Assembly: GCF_932526225.1 (NCBI RefSeq)
Contig: NC_064037.1
Span: 15,438,601-15,502,600, forward strand
From: Nematostella vectensis
Taxonomy: Eukaryota > Cnidaria > Anthozoa > Actiniaria > Edwardsiidae
DNA length: 64,000 nucleotides
Reading direction: 5' to 3'
This document shows, in pieces, positions 29,873 through 42,579 of this stretch. The notes beneath the pieces were generated by a model. That model was not told where the DNA came from. It worked only from the letters and a program-made list of their open reading frames with translations, and made no database searches. Made by a program: the position numbers and the translations under genes. Every line of letters begins with the position of its first letter. The first letter of the stretch is position 1.

Positions 29873-30468
29873 AGCCAGTCTTCATGCGAAGTGCTCCCAT
29901 CCTCGACATCTAATCCCTAATAGCAGTATAAATGATAATAAAAGTCACACCTGTGACCTAACTGATCCAATTTCTTTTCCTACTCCCTTTTCAAATATTA
30001 AAGAAAAAACATAACAAAAGGGACTGACCAGTTGGTGCAACCAAAACCCGAGCAATTCCTATCAACACCATTTCTCATATCAAACATATTCCCCACGGAT
30101 AGTGTCCTTCGTATGCATTGTCTTATATGGGCATTGATGCCCATATTTAGAAGAGCTAAAGTTTTTCCGCTCCCTGATCTCCAGAAAACATGGTGAAAAA
30201 TGCTGATTCCTGTCAATTTGAGACTCGAGGCAAAAATGTGTCAAAAAAAACATTATCGCTTGGTCAAATCTTTATCACACAAGCCTTGAAAAGCCCTTAG
30301 ACCCAGGCCTCCAAGAGATTGGCCGAGCGAGTTTTAAGGTCACCCAAATATTGATATGAGTAGAAAAGGGGGAAGGTTCTGGAGAGTTCCGTCCCGTCAT
30401 CAACCTGAAGGCCTTGAACAAATTCCTGAAAAAAAATGGAGGGCCTGCACACAGGTCGCTCTCTCCTT

Positions 30469-33446
30469 TATGCATCTGCATGGTCTCCCATTGAGGGTGT
30501 ATCCCATCTGCATGGTCTCCCTGTCTGGGTGTATCCCATCTGCATGTTCTCCCTATCTGGGTGTATCCCATCTGCTTGGTCTTCCTGTCTGGGTGTATCT
30601 CATCTGCATGTTCTCCCTGTCTGGGTGTATCCCATCTGCATGTTCTCCCTATCTGGGTGTATACCATCTGCTTGGTCTTCCTGTCTGGGTGTATCCCATC
30701 TGCTTGGTCTTCCTGTCTGGGTGTATCCCATCTGCATGTTCTCCCTGTCTGGGTGTATCCCATCTGCATGTTCTCCCTGTCTGGGTGTATCCCATCTGCT
30801 TGGTCTCCCTGTCTGGGTGTATCACATCTGCATGTTCTCCCTGTCTGGGTGTATCCCATCTGCATGTTCTCCCTATCTGGGTGTATACCATCTGCTTGGT
30901 CTTCCTGTCTGGGTGTATCCCATCTGCTTGGTCTTCCTGTCTGGGTGTATCCATCTGCATGTTCTCCCTGTCTGGGTGTATCCCATCTGCATGTTCTCCC
31001 TGTCTTTGTGTATACCATCTGCATGTTCTCCCTGTCTGGGTGTATCCCATCTGCCTGGTCTTCCTGTCTGGGTTTATCCCATCTTCTTGGTCTTCCTGTC
31101 TGGGTGTATCCCATCTGCATGGTTCCGGTCTGGGTGTATTCCATCTGCATGTTCTCCCTGTCTGGGTGTATCCCATCTGCTGTTCTCCTTGTCTGGGTGT
31201 ATCCATCTGCATGTTCTCCCTGTCTGGTTGTATCTTATCTGCATGGTCTCCCTGTCTGGGTGTATCCCATCTGCATGTTCTCCCTGTCTGGGTGTATCCC
31301 ATCTGCTTTGTCTTCCTGTCTGGGTGTATCCCATCTGCATGGCTCCTGTCTGGGTGCATCCCATCTGCATGGTCTCCCTGACTGGGTGTATCCCATCTGC
31401 ATGTTCTCCCTGTCTGGGTGTATCCCATCTGCATGTTCTCCCTGTCTGGGTGTATCTAATCTGCATGGTCTCCCTGTCTGTGTGTATCTCATCTGCATGG
31501 TCTTTCTGTCTTGGTGTATCCCATCTGCATGTTCTTTCTGTCTGGGTGTACCCCATCTGCATGTTCTATCTATCTGGGTGTATCTCATCTGCATGGTTCC
31601 TGTCTGAGTGTATCCCATCTGCATGGTTCCTGTCTGGGTGTATCCCATCTGCATGTTCTCCCTATCTGGGTGTATCCCATCTGCTTGGTCTTCCTGTCTG
31701 GGTGTATCCCATCTGCTTGGTCTCCCTGTCTGGGTGTATCCCATCTGCCTGGTCTTCCTGTCTGGGTTTATCCCATCTTCTTGGTCTTCCTGTCTGGGTG
31801 TATCCCATCTGCATGGTCTCCCTGTCTGGGTGTATCCCATCTGCCTGGTCTTCCTGTCTGGGTGTATCCCATCTGCATGTTCTCCCTGTCTGTGTGTATC
31901 CCATCTGCATGTTCTCCCTATCTGGGTGTATCCCATCTGCATGGTTCCTGTCTGGGTGTATCCGATCTGCATGGCTCCTGTCTGGGTGCATCCCATCTGT
32001 ATGGTCTCCCTGACTGGGTGTATCCCATCTGCATGTTCTCCCTGTCTGGGTGTATCTAATCTGCATGGTCTCCCTGTCTGGGTGTATCTCATCTGCATGG
32101 TCTTTCTGTCTTGGTGTATCCCATCTGCATGTTCTTTCTGTCTTGGTGTATCCCATCTGCATGTTCTCCCTGTCTGGGTGTATCTAATCTGCATGGTTCC
32201 TGTCTGAGTGTATCCCATCTGCATGGTTCCTGTCTGGGTGTATCCCATCTGCATGTTCTCCCTATCTGGGTGTATCCCATCTGCATGTTCTATCTATCTG
32301 GGTGTATCTCATCTGCATGGTTCCTGTCTGAGTGTATCCCATCTGCATGGTTCCTGTCTGGGTGTATCCCATCTGCATGTTCTCCCTATCTGGGTGTATC
32401 CCATCTGCTTGGTCTTCCTGTCTGGGTGTATCCCATCTGCTTGGTCTCCCTGTCTGGGTGTATCCCATCTGCCTGGTCTTCCTGTCTGGGTTTATCCCAT
32501 CTTCTTGGTCTTCCTGTCTGGGTGTATCCCATCTGCATGGTCTCCCTGTCTGGGTGTATCCCATCTGCCTGGTCTTCCTGTCTGGGTGTATCCCATCTGC
32601 ATGTTCTCCCTGTCTGTGTGTATCCCATCTGCATGTTCTCCCTATCTGGGTGTATCCCATCTGCATGGTTCCTGTCTGGGTGTATCCGATCTGCATGGCT
32701 CCTGTCTGGGTGCATCCCATCTGTATGGTCTCCCTGACTGGGTGTATCCCATCTGCATGTTCTCCCTGTCTGGGTGTATCTAATCTGCATGGTCTCCCTG
32801 TCTGGGTGTATCTCATCTGCATGGTCTTTCTGTCTTGGTGTATCCCATCTGCATGTTCTTTCTGTCTTGGTGTATCCCATCTGCATGTTCTCCCTGTCTG
32901 GGTGTATCTAATCTGCATGGTTCCTGTCTGAGTGTATCCCATCTGCATGGTTCCTGTCTGGGTGTATCCCATCTGCATGTTCTCCCTATCTGGGTGTATC
33001 CCATCTGCATGTTCTATCTATCTGGGTGTATCTCATCTGCATGGTTCCTGTCTGGGTGTATCCCATCTGCATGGTTCCTGTCTGGGTGTATCCCATCTGC
33101 ATGTTCTCCCTATCTGGGTGGATCCCATCTGCTTGGTCTTCCTGTCTGGGTGTATCCCATCTGCATGGTCTCCCTGTCTGGGTGTATCGCATCTGCTTGG
33201 TCTCCCTGTGTGGGTGTATCCCATCTGCATGTTCTCCCTGTCTGGGTGTATCCCCTCTGCCTGGTCTTCCTGTCTGGGTGTATCCCATCTGCATGGTCTC
33301 CCTGTCTGGGTGTATCGCATCTGCTTTGTCTCCCTTTGAGGGTGTATCCCATCTGCTTGGTCTTACTGTCTGGGTGTATCACGTTTGCTTGGTCTCCCTG
33401 TCTGGGTGTATCGCATCTGCTTTGTCTGCCTTTGAGGGTGTATCCC
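30469..33446. repeat. 3-kb VNTR of a 32-bp unit
   Basis: The unit is GTGTATCCCATCTGCATGTT plus CTCCCTGTCTGG (32 bp), with variants in which CATGTTCTCC becomes CTTGGTCTTC or a shorter CATGGTTC (28-29 bp). About 95 units are present. A block of 724 bp is repeated almost exactly (for example 32111-32834 and from 32835). Because 32 is not a multiple of three and the unit has no stop, very long ORFs appear in several frames on both strands; they lack any domain and I do not call them genes. Flanks 30000-30468 hold nothing recognised. Confidence 0.95.
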
Positions 33447-34046
33447 AGTCGCATGTTCACACTTGCCTATGATGATTCCGACATTTATGGCATGCATGAT
33501 CCTGTTTTCCAAACTTGGCAGAATATAAAGCACACTGGTCGCGTAGCAACCAGAAAAGTAGAGGTGGGGGTGGGGGGTTTGAGCTAGATCACCGAAGCAC
33601 GGTTTGTACGTAAAATGCCCTACAGTAGTAGACCCCAGTTCCCCCAGTCCCAACCCTCTTCTCCGCATCACATTAATAAAATGCTTACCAAGTATCAAAC
33701 CACAAATGGAACGATCTGCATGATATACACATTGCTGAAGGCCTGAGCTTGTCCGTGGACACGTTGTTCTCACAAACCTCACCTTCTGGGGATGGTACTC
33801 CCCTGGTACTCTGGTACTCCCCTCATTTCAGACTCCTGAAAAAAAACCGGCCACGAAGTGCATAGCAAACATGACGAATGCGAACCCTCCGTGAGTGGCT
33901 TGCAGTATCTACGTGCGCAAATCCAGGAATGAAGAATATACTGTTTACGAAAAAAAAAAACGCAGTGAACACTGTCGCTTTATTAACAGCATAAGCTGAC
34001 AAGCAGGACCTGTCTACGAAAATAAGCGCTGAACACTGTCGCTTTA

Positions 34047-34394
34047 CACTTTTTTTATAAGAACCTTTTTCATAAGAACGTTCAGAATGAGATTTCACCA
34101 AATTTTAAGAACATGCTAAGAACATGTGCCGAGGCTCGGATAGCAGCAACATATTGCTTCTTTAGTCTGTATTCTAAAGTGCAGTATTAAAATGTGTTTA
34201 TTTCATCAACCTTAAATATTATATTGCTATTGATCATTTGAGTAATTCTCCTCCTAATAATTAATTGGGTACTATATTTTATAAGCACTAAAATTTAAGA
34301 ACATCGTTAAGAACATCTTCAGCCTTAAAATACTCCAAAAATAAGAACGGCCCAGCCTCAACTGAAAACTAGACGTTCTTATAAAAAAAAAAGA
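34047..34394. mobile_element. Foldback element with TATAAGAACG termini
   Basis: TTTTTTTATAAGAACC at the left faces GTTCTTATAAAAAAAAAAG at the right. AAGAACAT and AAGAACG motifs recur inside, in the same sense as the arms. About 350 bp, non-coding. The interval 33447-34046 holds no recognised feature. Confidence 0.6.
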
Positions 34395-34591
34395 GTTTAT
34401 TATATACATACTGAGAAATACTCACTGAAAACATAATTCAGTAAATTTTCGTTCGTTCACTGGTCTCACTCAGCAAATCAGAGATGCGAACGATGTTTTT
34501 TCACCGTGAAGAAAAGTCGTTCGCGATTCTGATTGGACGAACGATATTTTTTCACTGCACTTGAATGGCTTATAAATCGTACAAGCATTTT

Positions 34592-35533
34592 TGTTACGCC
34601 GAAAATGTAATAACCAACGCAAAATGTAATCTGAATGTAATTAATGTTTAACGCGAAATGTAATAACTTTTCATCTCAAAATGAAATAAATTATTTAACG
34701 CGAAATGTAATAACGCAAAATGTAATAACATCAAATAATGACTATATATAATGACCTATAAACCGCTAGATAAAATCTGTACTAAGAAAATAGACAGAAC
34801 GGTAGCATGTAGTGAACAACAGTTGTAATAGTCCATCTCGAATCGACAGTTCCATCAGCAACATGGGATGGCGAATTCTCCCTAAATAATGGTCTATAAA
34901 GCTGCGATACTGTGAGGTTTTAGGTTGTATACTAGTAGCAATAAATGCAAAGAGAAGGTAAATGCCAACTGCAAACGAGGTCGCTATCATTAAATTAGGC
35001 AATTTCTAGACATAACGCGCAATAATGACTGCAAAACCATTAGAACGTAGTCGTAAAATATATAATGCTTTTTTATTGCTTTCCCATATTTTTCCTGTTC
35101 CGAATTTATATGTTCCCTGGACTTTGTCACTTCTCAAACTAAATCGGGAATAATGTCACACCATACCAACAAAAACCCTTGATGGAAACCAAGGCAAGAA
35201 TAATGCACTTTGAAGCCGCAAAGCCTTTCTTTCACTAAACGATCCTTCGTTTGTCTCCACGTGTTAACATTTTATCTTTTTTCCTAATATTAGTAGAACT
35301 TTTAACTATTAAGTCAATAGATGAAATTATTACATTTTGCGTTATTACATTTCGAGTTAAATGTTTTATTACATTCTGCGTTGAAAAGTTATTACATTTT
35401 GCGTTAAACATTTATTGCATTTTGCGTTGAAATTTATTACATCTCGCGATAAGATTGCATTTTGCGTTGAAAGTTATTACATTTCGCGTTAGAATTACAT
35501 TTTGCGCTAGTAATTGCATTTTGCGGCGTAACA
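34592..35533. mobile_element. Foldback transposon built from AACGCAAAATGTAAT repeats
   Basis: The termini TGTTACGCCG and CGGCGTAACA are perfect inverses. Each arm, roughly 150 bp on the left and 215 bp on the right, is made of repeated 15-17 bp modules (AACGCAAAATGTAAT or AACGCGAAATGTAAT). They are in one orientation on the left and inverted on the right. The central 570 bp carries a minus-strand ORF of 79 codons without known domain. No target duplication was identified. The modular arms resemble classical foldback elements. Confidence 0.75.
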
Positions 35534-36550
35534 GATGGGGCTAATTAAGAGAGTTGGCTTATCTGAGTTGGATCTTCTTTGTTGCATAAACGCGCGGTTT
35601 TTGCATGTACCTAAATATGTATCAAGAGTTTCCTGTATAAATCGATTGCTGCTTGGCGAAAGAATATATTATACATCTTTTAAACTGTTTGTATTCAGTT
35701 TAAAGGGTACTCTATGTCAAACCAAGGAACCCCCTACCCCTTGAGACCATCATCCTAACCCTCCCCCCCCCCCCCTCATTTTTTGCAATTTTGGGGGCCA
35801 CTCCATATGCCAGGGCTATCGCAGAAAGAGCAATTTTTTTTTGCTCGCGATTTTAAATTATTTTGACGATTTAAGATCATTATAGTATAGCTACCTCATA
35901 AAGGGACGAAGTTGGGCAAGCCCTCCTTCCTGATGTAATCCCAAGGCTTTGAAAAGCCAATTTTAAGTAGAATTAGTCCCTTGTTTTTTATCTTCCGACT
36001 TTCGAAGTTTTGCCAATTACAATGTTTCTTTGGGATGGAGAACTTCACAGCGGAAAAAAACATAAATTGATAGAGATAACTTGTAACACAGGCTAGCATC
36101 TTGCATTGTAATGACAAAAAAAGCATTTTCTATGGGAAATCCGATTAGGGCTTCTTGCATTCTGAAGTTTACATTATGGTTTAAAAATATTTTCTCGAGT
36201 AATATATGCTTGGCACCAAAATGGAAATCATATGACATTTGTAGATTAGAATCTTTGGCATATTAAGGGAACAATATTAAAGGGACAGCTGGTGGATGAA
36301 TAAAAGATTTAATTGAATACAACCTAACTGACCTAACGAACGGCCACCAGAAAGACTCTCGAAAGGCTCTCGAATACAAGGAGACGACGTGTTACGGAAT
36401 TACTTAAAAAAACTCCATTTACGCATTCCTGTTAGGCAGGAAATGAGGGCCACTTTAAAGAACACTTAATCGTGGTGGACAAGTGTGATTGTCAAAGCGC
36501 TCTTGAAAGTCCCTGCAGTTCGGTTGAATCTGTCAAGTTATTTATCAGCG
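35534..36550. other. Upstream region of the GPCR
   Basis: No gene was recognised. A C run lies near 35764-35776. The rest is AT-rich and probably contains the promoter of the GPCR at 36551, but no clear TATA box was assigned. Confidence 0.35.
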
Positions 36551-37525
36551 ATGTCAACAAGTGAGCCGAATGTTCAGAGCAATAGCTCTCGGGGCTTAGC
36601 AACTCCTTCAAACGCCATCGCCACCTTCTCTATTCAATACTCAACATGGTTCTGGATAACTCATGCCCTTCTAGCAATAATAACAAGCTTGGGTAATGGA
36701 TTGGTCATCTATATCCTCTGTTCAAGACGTCATCTGCTCAGACAGACCTCACCGAACGGACGATTTCTTCTCTCGCTTGCGATAGCTGATTTCTGCGTAG
36801 GGGTGTTTAACGCACCGGCTAGACTAGTCTGTCTTTTTGTTACAACTTGTAGCGATGAAGTGTGGTCCTTAATTACATTTTTTATCAAGTTATTCCTCAA
36901 TGAATCCGTGACAAATCTTTGTCTTGTAGCATTGGACCGGTACATTGCAATCCTGCATCCTTTCTCTCACCCATTCATAAGCAGACCAGTGGTTTCTATT
37001 GCCTTTATATTAGCTGCGTGGGCTATTCCAGTCTTAGCCGAGATTCCAGATCTCCTGAACATGCTGCACTTGACCAACATCTCTGTGTTTGAGTACAACG
37101 TCATTTACACAGTGTTATTCGCGATCCTACCCAACATCTTCATGGCATTTGCCTACCTTAGGATCATCCTAGTCGTGAGAAAACACCGCAAACAGATACA
37201 AGCCCAGCAAACCAACCTTCACACCGCTACCACCACCACCACAGACCAGGGCGATCAAGATCGAAAGCAACCTAAACTCAACCGCAACATGGACTTGGCG
37301 GCCGTGGGGGTTGTAGTAGCTGTTTTTCTAGTATGTAATCTGTTATTTCAGTACTGGTTGACCTGCTTGTACCTCATTCCCTCGTGTAATACATCAGTCG
37401 AGGAGACGACCATTGTCGCATTGCTTCGGTACCTGAACTCTGCGCCGAATTTTTTCGTCTTTGCCATCATGAAAACGGATTTTCAAAGAGAAGTGAAAGG
37501 TCTTTTTAAATTTAATAAACACTAG
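36551..37525 (+). CDS. Intronless class A (rhodopsin-like) GPCR, 324 aa
   Basis: I chose ATG 36551; the longer frame opens with a GTG and adds residues not expected before the extracellular N-terminus, which has NxS sites. Seven hydrophobic segments are visible. TM1 has GNGLVIY, TM2 LAIADF, TM3 ends in LDRYIAILHP (the DRY motif), TM4 has a Trp, and TM5 has the conserved Pro. A basic third loop with a Thr run follows, then TM6 and TM7. The NPxxY of TM7 is degenerate (APNFFVF), and CWxP in TM6 is absent. Such intronless class A receptors with orphan ligands are common in cnidarians. The ligand cannot be told; amine, peptide or melatonin-like binding are all possible. Confidence 0.88.
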   Translation: MSTSEPNVQSNSSRGLATPSNAIATFSIQYSTWFWITHALLAIITSLGNGLVIYILCSRRHLLRQTSPNGRFLLSLAIADFCVGVFNAPARLVCLFVTTCSDEVWSLITFFIKLFLNESVTNLCLVALDRYIAILHPFSHPFISRPVVSIAFILAAWAIPVLAEIPDLLNMLHLTNISVFEYNVIYTVLFAILPNIFMAFAYLRIILVVRKHRKQIQAQQTNLHTATTTTTDQGDQDRKQPKLNRNMDLAAVGVVVAVFLVCNLLFQYWLTCLYLIPSCNTSVEETTIVALLRYLNSAPNFFVFAIMKTDFQREVKGLFKFNKH

Positions 37526-39257
37526 TTAACAACGAAAGCGATGCTAAAGTTATACTTGTTTTATTTTATTGCCTCGACGTTTTTATGTATATTAAGTTCT
37601 CATGCGGAACTTGTACATCTCACGGATTAAAAAAGAACGTTCTTATTCAGAGTTATTTCGAAGCTATATAAATGCAAAGTAAAATGTCTATTGAAAAAAA
37701 GAAGTCCATTTAAGCTAAATATGCTTATTGCGCTTTTCATCATGGGACTAGGAAACTAAAATGACTTGTGTCTCCAGCGATAATGTCGCTTTTGCGTCAA
37801 AAGTGCCTTATTGAGTGTAACATCTCTTAATGCTTTTATCGGAAAAAAGGCTGGATCTCGGCTCATCGAGAACTCACTATAACCTCTTTTTTGGATATAT
37901 CTATCTGACTAGAACATAAAGTTTTTTTTTTCAACTGTAACGATTCCGATCAGGCAGATGTTGAGAAATATGGTACTTTATCTTATCTGTTATACAAAGG
38001 GAGTGTTTTACTTATTCAAATAGTCCAAAGATATTTAATTTATTTTATATTCTAACCAGTTTCGTCTTGAAAAAAATATATATCTATAAGCCGACAAAAA
38101 AAATGTCAATTCCTCCAGTGTTTCTGCAAAAAAAAAATATGATCAAGACTTAAACCTCCGAAGAAGGAAGTGTATTATTTACCAGCACGCAGCACTGTGC
38201 TATGGCATTTAAGTAGACACCTTTAATTAAATTTTTTGTGACAAAAACAACTTTAAAAAGGGTTGGCTTAAATGATAATATATACAAGCAAATTCGAGAA
38301 TTACCGAAGATCCCTGACTCTGTGAGAAAATACTTGTTTTTCAGCATCCCTCGACTCAGCTGATGACAAAACAGATACTATACTTTCCGCAGTTAATAAG
38401 TAAAGCAAATATAACGGCGAACCCGATTGCAAATGAAGCGGTAATTCTAGAAAAAAACATTAATTAACGTCGATACGCTATGTCAACGGAGAGAATTGTT
38501 TCATCAAGCCGTTATGTTGGCATTAACTTAATAAAACAACATTAGGCTGGATCTGCCGCCTTAAATTCTTTGGGTATAATGCTCTAACAGTATAAGAACA
38601 TGGCTTGTTTGGCAAGGGCAGAGAATAGCGCGGAGATAGCATAGGAGGCACGTTATATATTAGTCTAACAGCTCCATCCTAATTTTATTAGGATAAAACT
38701 CAAACTCAAACAAAACTCATCTTAGTACGATTTCCGTATTTTTTTCACATTTTCCCCACATTCTTTGACCACTACTTTAACGAGGATGTCAAAAATGTAT
38801 AAGTTAAATGTTTATAGAACAGTGCTCGATCCAAAGAGCGGGGTACCTGATGAGTGGGCTTTATTAAACGGTAGTTCGCGTGTTTTTCTGCATACCAAGA
38901 TATAATTTAAATAGTTCTATAGATATTTTCATCTTCATAAAATAATGCAAATAACAAAAACTATTTAAAAAATCATTTAAAACAGAGCATTCGTAAAAGA
39001 TAAAAAGATCTCTTAGCTGTCTCGGTACGAACAGCAGATCATATAACAATTAAGTGCAAGAATAGTCAGTGAAAAGAGGAAAAAATAGGGGAAAAAGTGC
39101 ACGAGTCCGCTGCAAAGAAATTGCAATAAAGTATTTGACACCTTTTAGAGGATACTTACTTCAATAACTAATCACATTTTCTAATAATTTCCAACATAAT
39201 AGTTCTAATCAGCCAGCAACGAATAACAGGTTTGCGAATTCTTAATCGACAATAATG
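37526..39257. other. Non-genic interval downstream of the GPCR
   Basis: AT-rich sequence with no recognised gene, RNA or repeat. Short ORFs at 38150-38347 and 38864-39049 lack features of a protein family. Confidence 0.4.
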
Positions 39258-39743
39258 CCCGGGGGGGACTCTCCAGAAAAGTAGACGGGGAGGCTCGACC
39301 TATCTTTTAGGGTATAAAATTCTTACCAACTGCTACTTCTTAGGGTGTGTTTTAGGATTTTTCCGATTCTGCTATCTTCTAGGGGTTTTCACGCCGGAGG
39401 AGGAGGATTTTTCAGATTCTGCTATCTTTTAGGGTGTCTCACGCTAAATGGTGGCCCAATCGTTCGAAACGTATTTTACAAAAAACCACAATTCAACTGA
39501 TCGGTTAATACTTCCGACTTTTTTGTCGGTAACATAACAATACAGGATCCGTCAGCCAATTAAAACGAGCATAGGTTTTAATCCTCTCAGGGTTAAAAAT
39601 TTTCTTCGACCACAACCAATGTGCTATCTCTTAGGGGTGAAAATTGTCGTTGACCAAGCCCTTAGTGCTATCTCTTAGGGTTAAAATCGATTTTGCTATC
39701 CAGCACCCCCGTCTGTTTTTCTTGAAGTCCCCCCCTCCCCGGG
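39258..39743. mobile_element. MITE with GGGGGGACTCTCC termini, copy 2
   Basis: It has the same ends and interior motifs as the element at 14433-14766 (AAAGTAGACGGGG, GCTATCTCTTAGGG several times, AAGTCCCCCC). It is longer because of extra interior repeats. A C run of 18 follows at 39756-39770. Confidence 0.7.
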
Positions 39744-40211
39744 TTGAAATCTTCCCCCCCCCCCCCCCCCACCCGGATGACTCGGCTCTAAAACGGGGAC
39801 AGCACCGTTTTGATTGCGTACTGGGCGTTATGAAGACAACTTGGTTCACTTCAACAATCGTTCCAATCAATTTGGTGAATTCATAAAATAAATGTCAACA
39901 GAAACGTGAATTTAAAGTCGAGTCCAAACGGAATGTTTTACCGCCTTGGCATGAGTAAGCAGCGTTCAACATACGCTCGCCGCACTCCCTGTGTGCCCGA
40001 TCTCCGCGACGCCCTGGGTCCCCGAGGATGACATACGCTAAGCTCGCTAAGCACGAGTGTTAAAATATTAGCACGTGTTACTGTCGAATCCGTTGTATCG
40101 CGACCCGCGTTTTCAAAACATGATTTGTTTTGGTTTTCTGTTCCGTCAGTAAAACCATTATAAGATAATTAGAGTCTCGCTTTGTACACTTCCCTGGCTA
40201 TCCTCTTGGAA

Positions 40212-40560
40212 GCACGGGTGGCCTAGTGTGTTAGCGCGTTGGCCTCTCACCGCTGTGGCCCAGGTTCGAATCCTGGCTCAAACTGGGGATTTTTTCCGGG
40301 TTCCTGCCTTGAATCGAATTTGCCACAAGTGAGTTGAAGTTATTCTCCCGTGTTTCCAGTCTTCTCGGATAAGGACACTAAACCGGAGGTCCCGTCTCTT
40401 CAAGCTGTAACTAAAACCTGAACCGAAGGGACGTAAAAGAACCACTGGGGACGCAATAAACCCTCTGGCAGTGACCACCCCCAGTGACAGTGCTTGCTTA
40501 ATGCCTCCTAGTATTAGCGAAAGCTACCTATAGGAGTAAAAGTACAAGACAAGACAAGAC
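40212..40560 (+). mobile_element. tRNA-derived SINE
   Basis: The first 75 bases look like a tRNA with an A box (TGGCCTAGTGTGTTAGCG) and a perfect B box (GGTTCGAATCC, 40263-40273). A non-tRNA body of about 270 bp follows and ends in ACAAG repeats (ACAAGACAAGACAAGAC). The head lacks a proper acceptor stem and the body continues without a T-run terminator, so this is a SINE, not a tRNA gene. RNA polymerase III would transcribe it. Confidence 0.82.
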
Positions 40561-40844
40561 CAAAACCAGACAGTGTCGCGACAGAAAACCAGGCAACTGC
40601 ACTAGGAGAGAGATGGCAAGAATCTGATTGGCTTAGAATAATTTGACTGGCGGAACACAAAACCCTAAAAGACAAAACCAATCGATGTTTTGAAAATGCA
40701 CTTTCAGAAGAATTGATTTAGTGGGACATTTGTTAAATTTCTGAGGAAAATGGCCTATACTTTACGGAATTTTGTGTTTCGGAAAACTCATTTTAGTTTG
40801 GGACCTTGTTCAGGTAAGCAGTTCTAAATTAATTAAGGTCTTTT

Positions 40845-40965
40845 TCAAAATGGCTGCCAGCGATAAATTTATCAAGGTCGTTATCAAAATGGGTGCCGGC
40901 GATAAATTTATCGAGGTTCAATATGTGCCGGAGATAAATTTATCAAGGTCCAAGATGGCTGGCTA
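40845..40965 (+). repeat. Short tandem repeat around GATAAATTTATC
   Basis: The palindrome GATAAATTTATC occurs three times, spaced about 35-40 bp, each followed by AAGGT or GAGGT, with AAAATGG between copies. Similar spacing suggests a small tandem repeat of about 36 bp. The interval 40560-41300 otherwise holds nothing recognised. Confidence 0.6.
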
Positions 40966-41309
40966 AGGTGTCAAATTTATACCGCGAGATGATATTTCCA
41001 AAATGGATTAAACGGGAAAATTTGAAGAGCAAAAAGGTTTGCTGTTTTCGACTCTTTTTAGTGGGAACCAAAACGACTTTCATCAATTAGAATCAACTAA
41101 TAACGGTCGATTTGCACACATTGTCAGGGCGACATTATTTGTCCCATTTTCAAACTGATATTTTACCATAACGAGTAAAAATCTTTGATAATTACCAAAA
41201 CCATGTCTCACTGTATTTCTGTGACCAAAGCATATCACATGTAAACAGTTTTCCCGTTTAGCTAGGGATATGATTACCAATTCGTTCATCAAGTACGCGA
41301 GCTCATAAA

Positions 41310-42259
41310 TGGCTATTTACAGCAAATCGGTGATAAAGTTTCCGTTCTTCAGTGGACGGACGGTTGCTCAGCGCAGTACAAGAGCCGCCACTGCATGGGT
41401 TATGTCGCAAACTCGAGTGTCGACTTCGGTTATATCACCGTCCGTAACTATTTCGAGACGTCACCCGCCAAAGGTCCCGAGGTTTATCGTTTATTTACTT
41501 TAATCGTCCAAACAAAAAGTACAAGTTTACTTTTATTGCCACTTCACAGGCAAACAAGATTCTGTGTTGCACACTAGGTGCCTATTTCTTATGCTATGGC
41601 CTTTATCTTTCCAGTTTGTTATACGAAATGCAAAGGAACTTTTTGACTTGAGAAACACTTGAAGTCCTCATGGGAAGCACGATACAGATCGGAAACTGTG
41701 GAGCTCAAGCGACGAATTTTCTTTAGTTCTGATAAGATAATACGTCGTCGACGCGAAAGGTACACAGCGAGAGGTCCACAGTGCAATGTCCGGGGATGGC
41801 GGGTGTTCTTTGGAAACGAGGCATTTATCTTGTTATTGTGAAGCGTGTTTGGCAGGAGACTATGAGAACTGCACCAACTCTGATTATGTCGACGCATGGG
41901 AGACTCGTGATCTAGAGCACGATAATTCTGGTGAGCGCACAACAACTACACTCTCCGAAACAGCTGACAAGATCGAAACACTGATCTCTCTCATAAAGCG
42001 GGATAGCGTGATCGCGATCGCTTCCGGTGACCCAGGTGATGGCCCCGAAGTTTCAAAAGAGGAAACTAAGGGTGATTGTGGCATGCAATTTCCTCCAGGA
42101 GCTAACGTGATAAAGGGATTATTTTTTGTTAAGAAAAGAAGCCGAAATGCACTTCAGGAATTTCATCTGAACACATCACGCGCTGCATTTGTCAAGGCCG
42201 CTACTGCAAGATTTATTTGTCCTAAAGAAGTTACTCCTGGCGTTTATAGAGTGGCATAG
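41310..42259 (+). pseudogene. Decayed copy of a repetitive cnidarian ORF
   Basis: Three fragments in different frames follow each other. Near 41349-41480 is WTDGCSAQYKSRHC and VRNYFETSPAKGPE. Near 41690-41780 is YRSETVELKRRIFF. From about 41815 to the stop at 42257-42259 is RHLSCYCEACLAGDYENC, then a 140-residue open frame. The WTDG.SAQYK pattern looks like the metal-binding core of an RNase H-fold transposase-derived protein; the Cys-rich part follows it. Frame changes and missing pieces between the fragments make it a relic. The exact family is not certain. Confidence 0.55.
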
Positions 42260-42579
42260 CGTCTCCATTTAGACATTCTTGAAGCAATGGAGGTCTTTCC
42301 GTGACAATCACGAACTCCATACACAGCTGATTTAGGGCTAGTTTAAAAACATCGGGCTTTTTCCCGTTGTTGACACTAGGTATTTTAGGCCCTTATAGAA
42401 GTCGCAAATGCTGTAAGATAATGTATATTGCGCTAGTTTGTATTGATTATTGTTATTTTTGCATTGGTAATTAGAAATGAAACTATATTAATACTAACAC
42501 ACAGCACCATGAATAAATCGATTTATTTTCACTTTCACAGAACATATGTTTTCGCCTTATTTACTATCGTACATAGCCG

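Noticed and set aside
30436-32254. Long ORFs of 340-525 codons
   Set aside because: They arise from the stop-free 32-bp tandem repeat, appear in several frames on both strands, and show no domain or start context.
30469-33446. CRISPR-like array
   Set aside because: The 32-bp units are contiguous with no unique spacers, and the surrounding DNA is eukaryotic.
34766-35002. ORF of 79 codons inside the foldback element
   Set aside because: Hydrophobic but without a recognisable family; may be chance in AT-rich DNA.
40212-40285. tRNA gene
   Set aside because: A and B boxes are good, but the ends do not pair as an acceptor stem, there is no terminator, and the sequence continues into a SINE body with an ACAAG tail.
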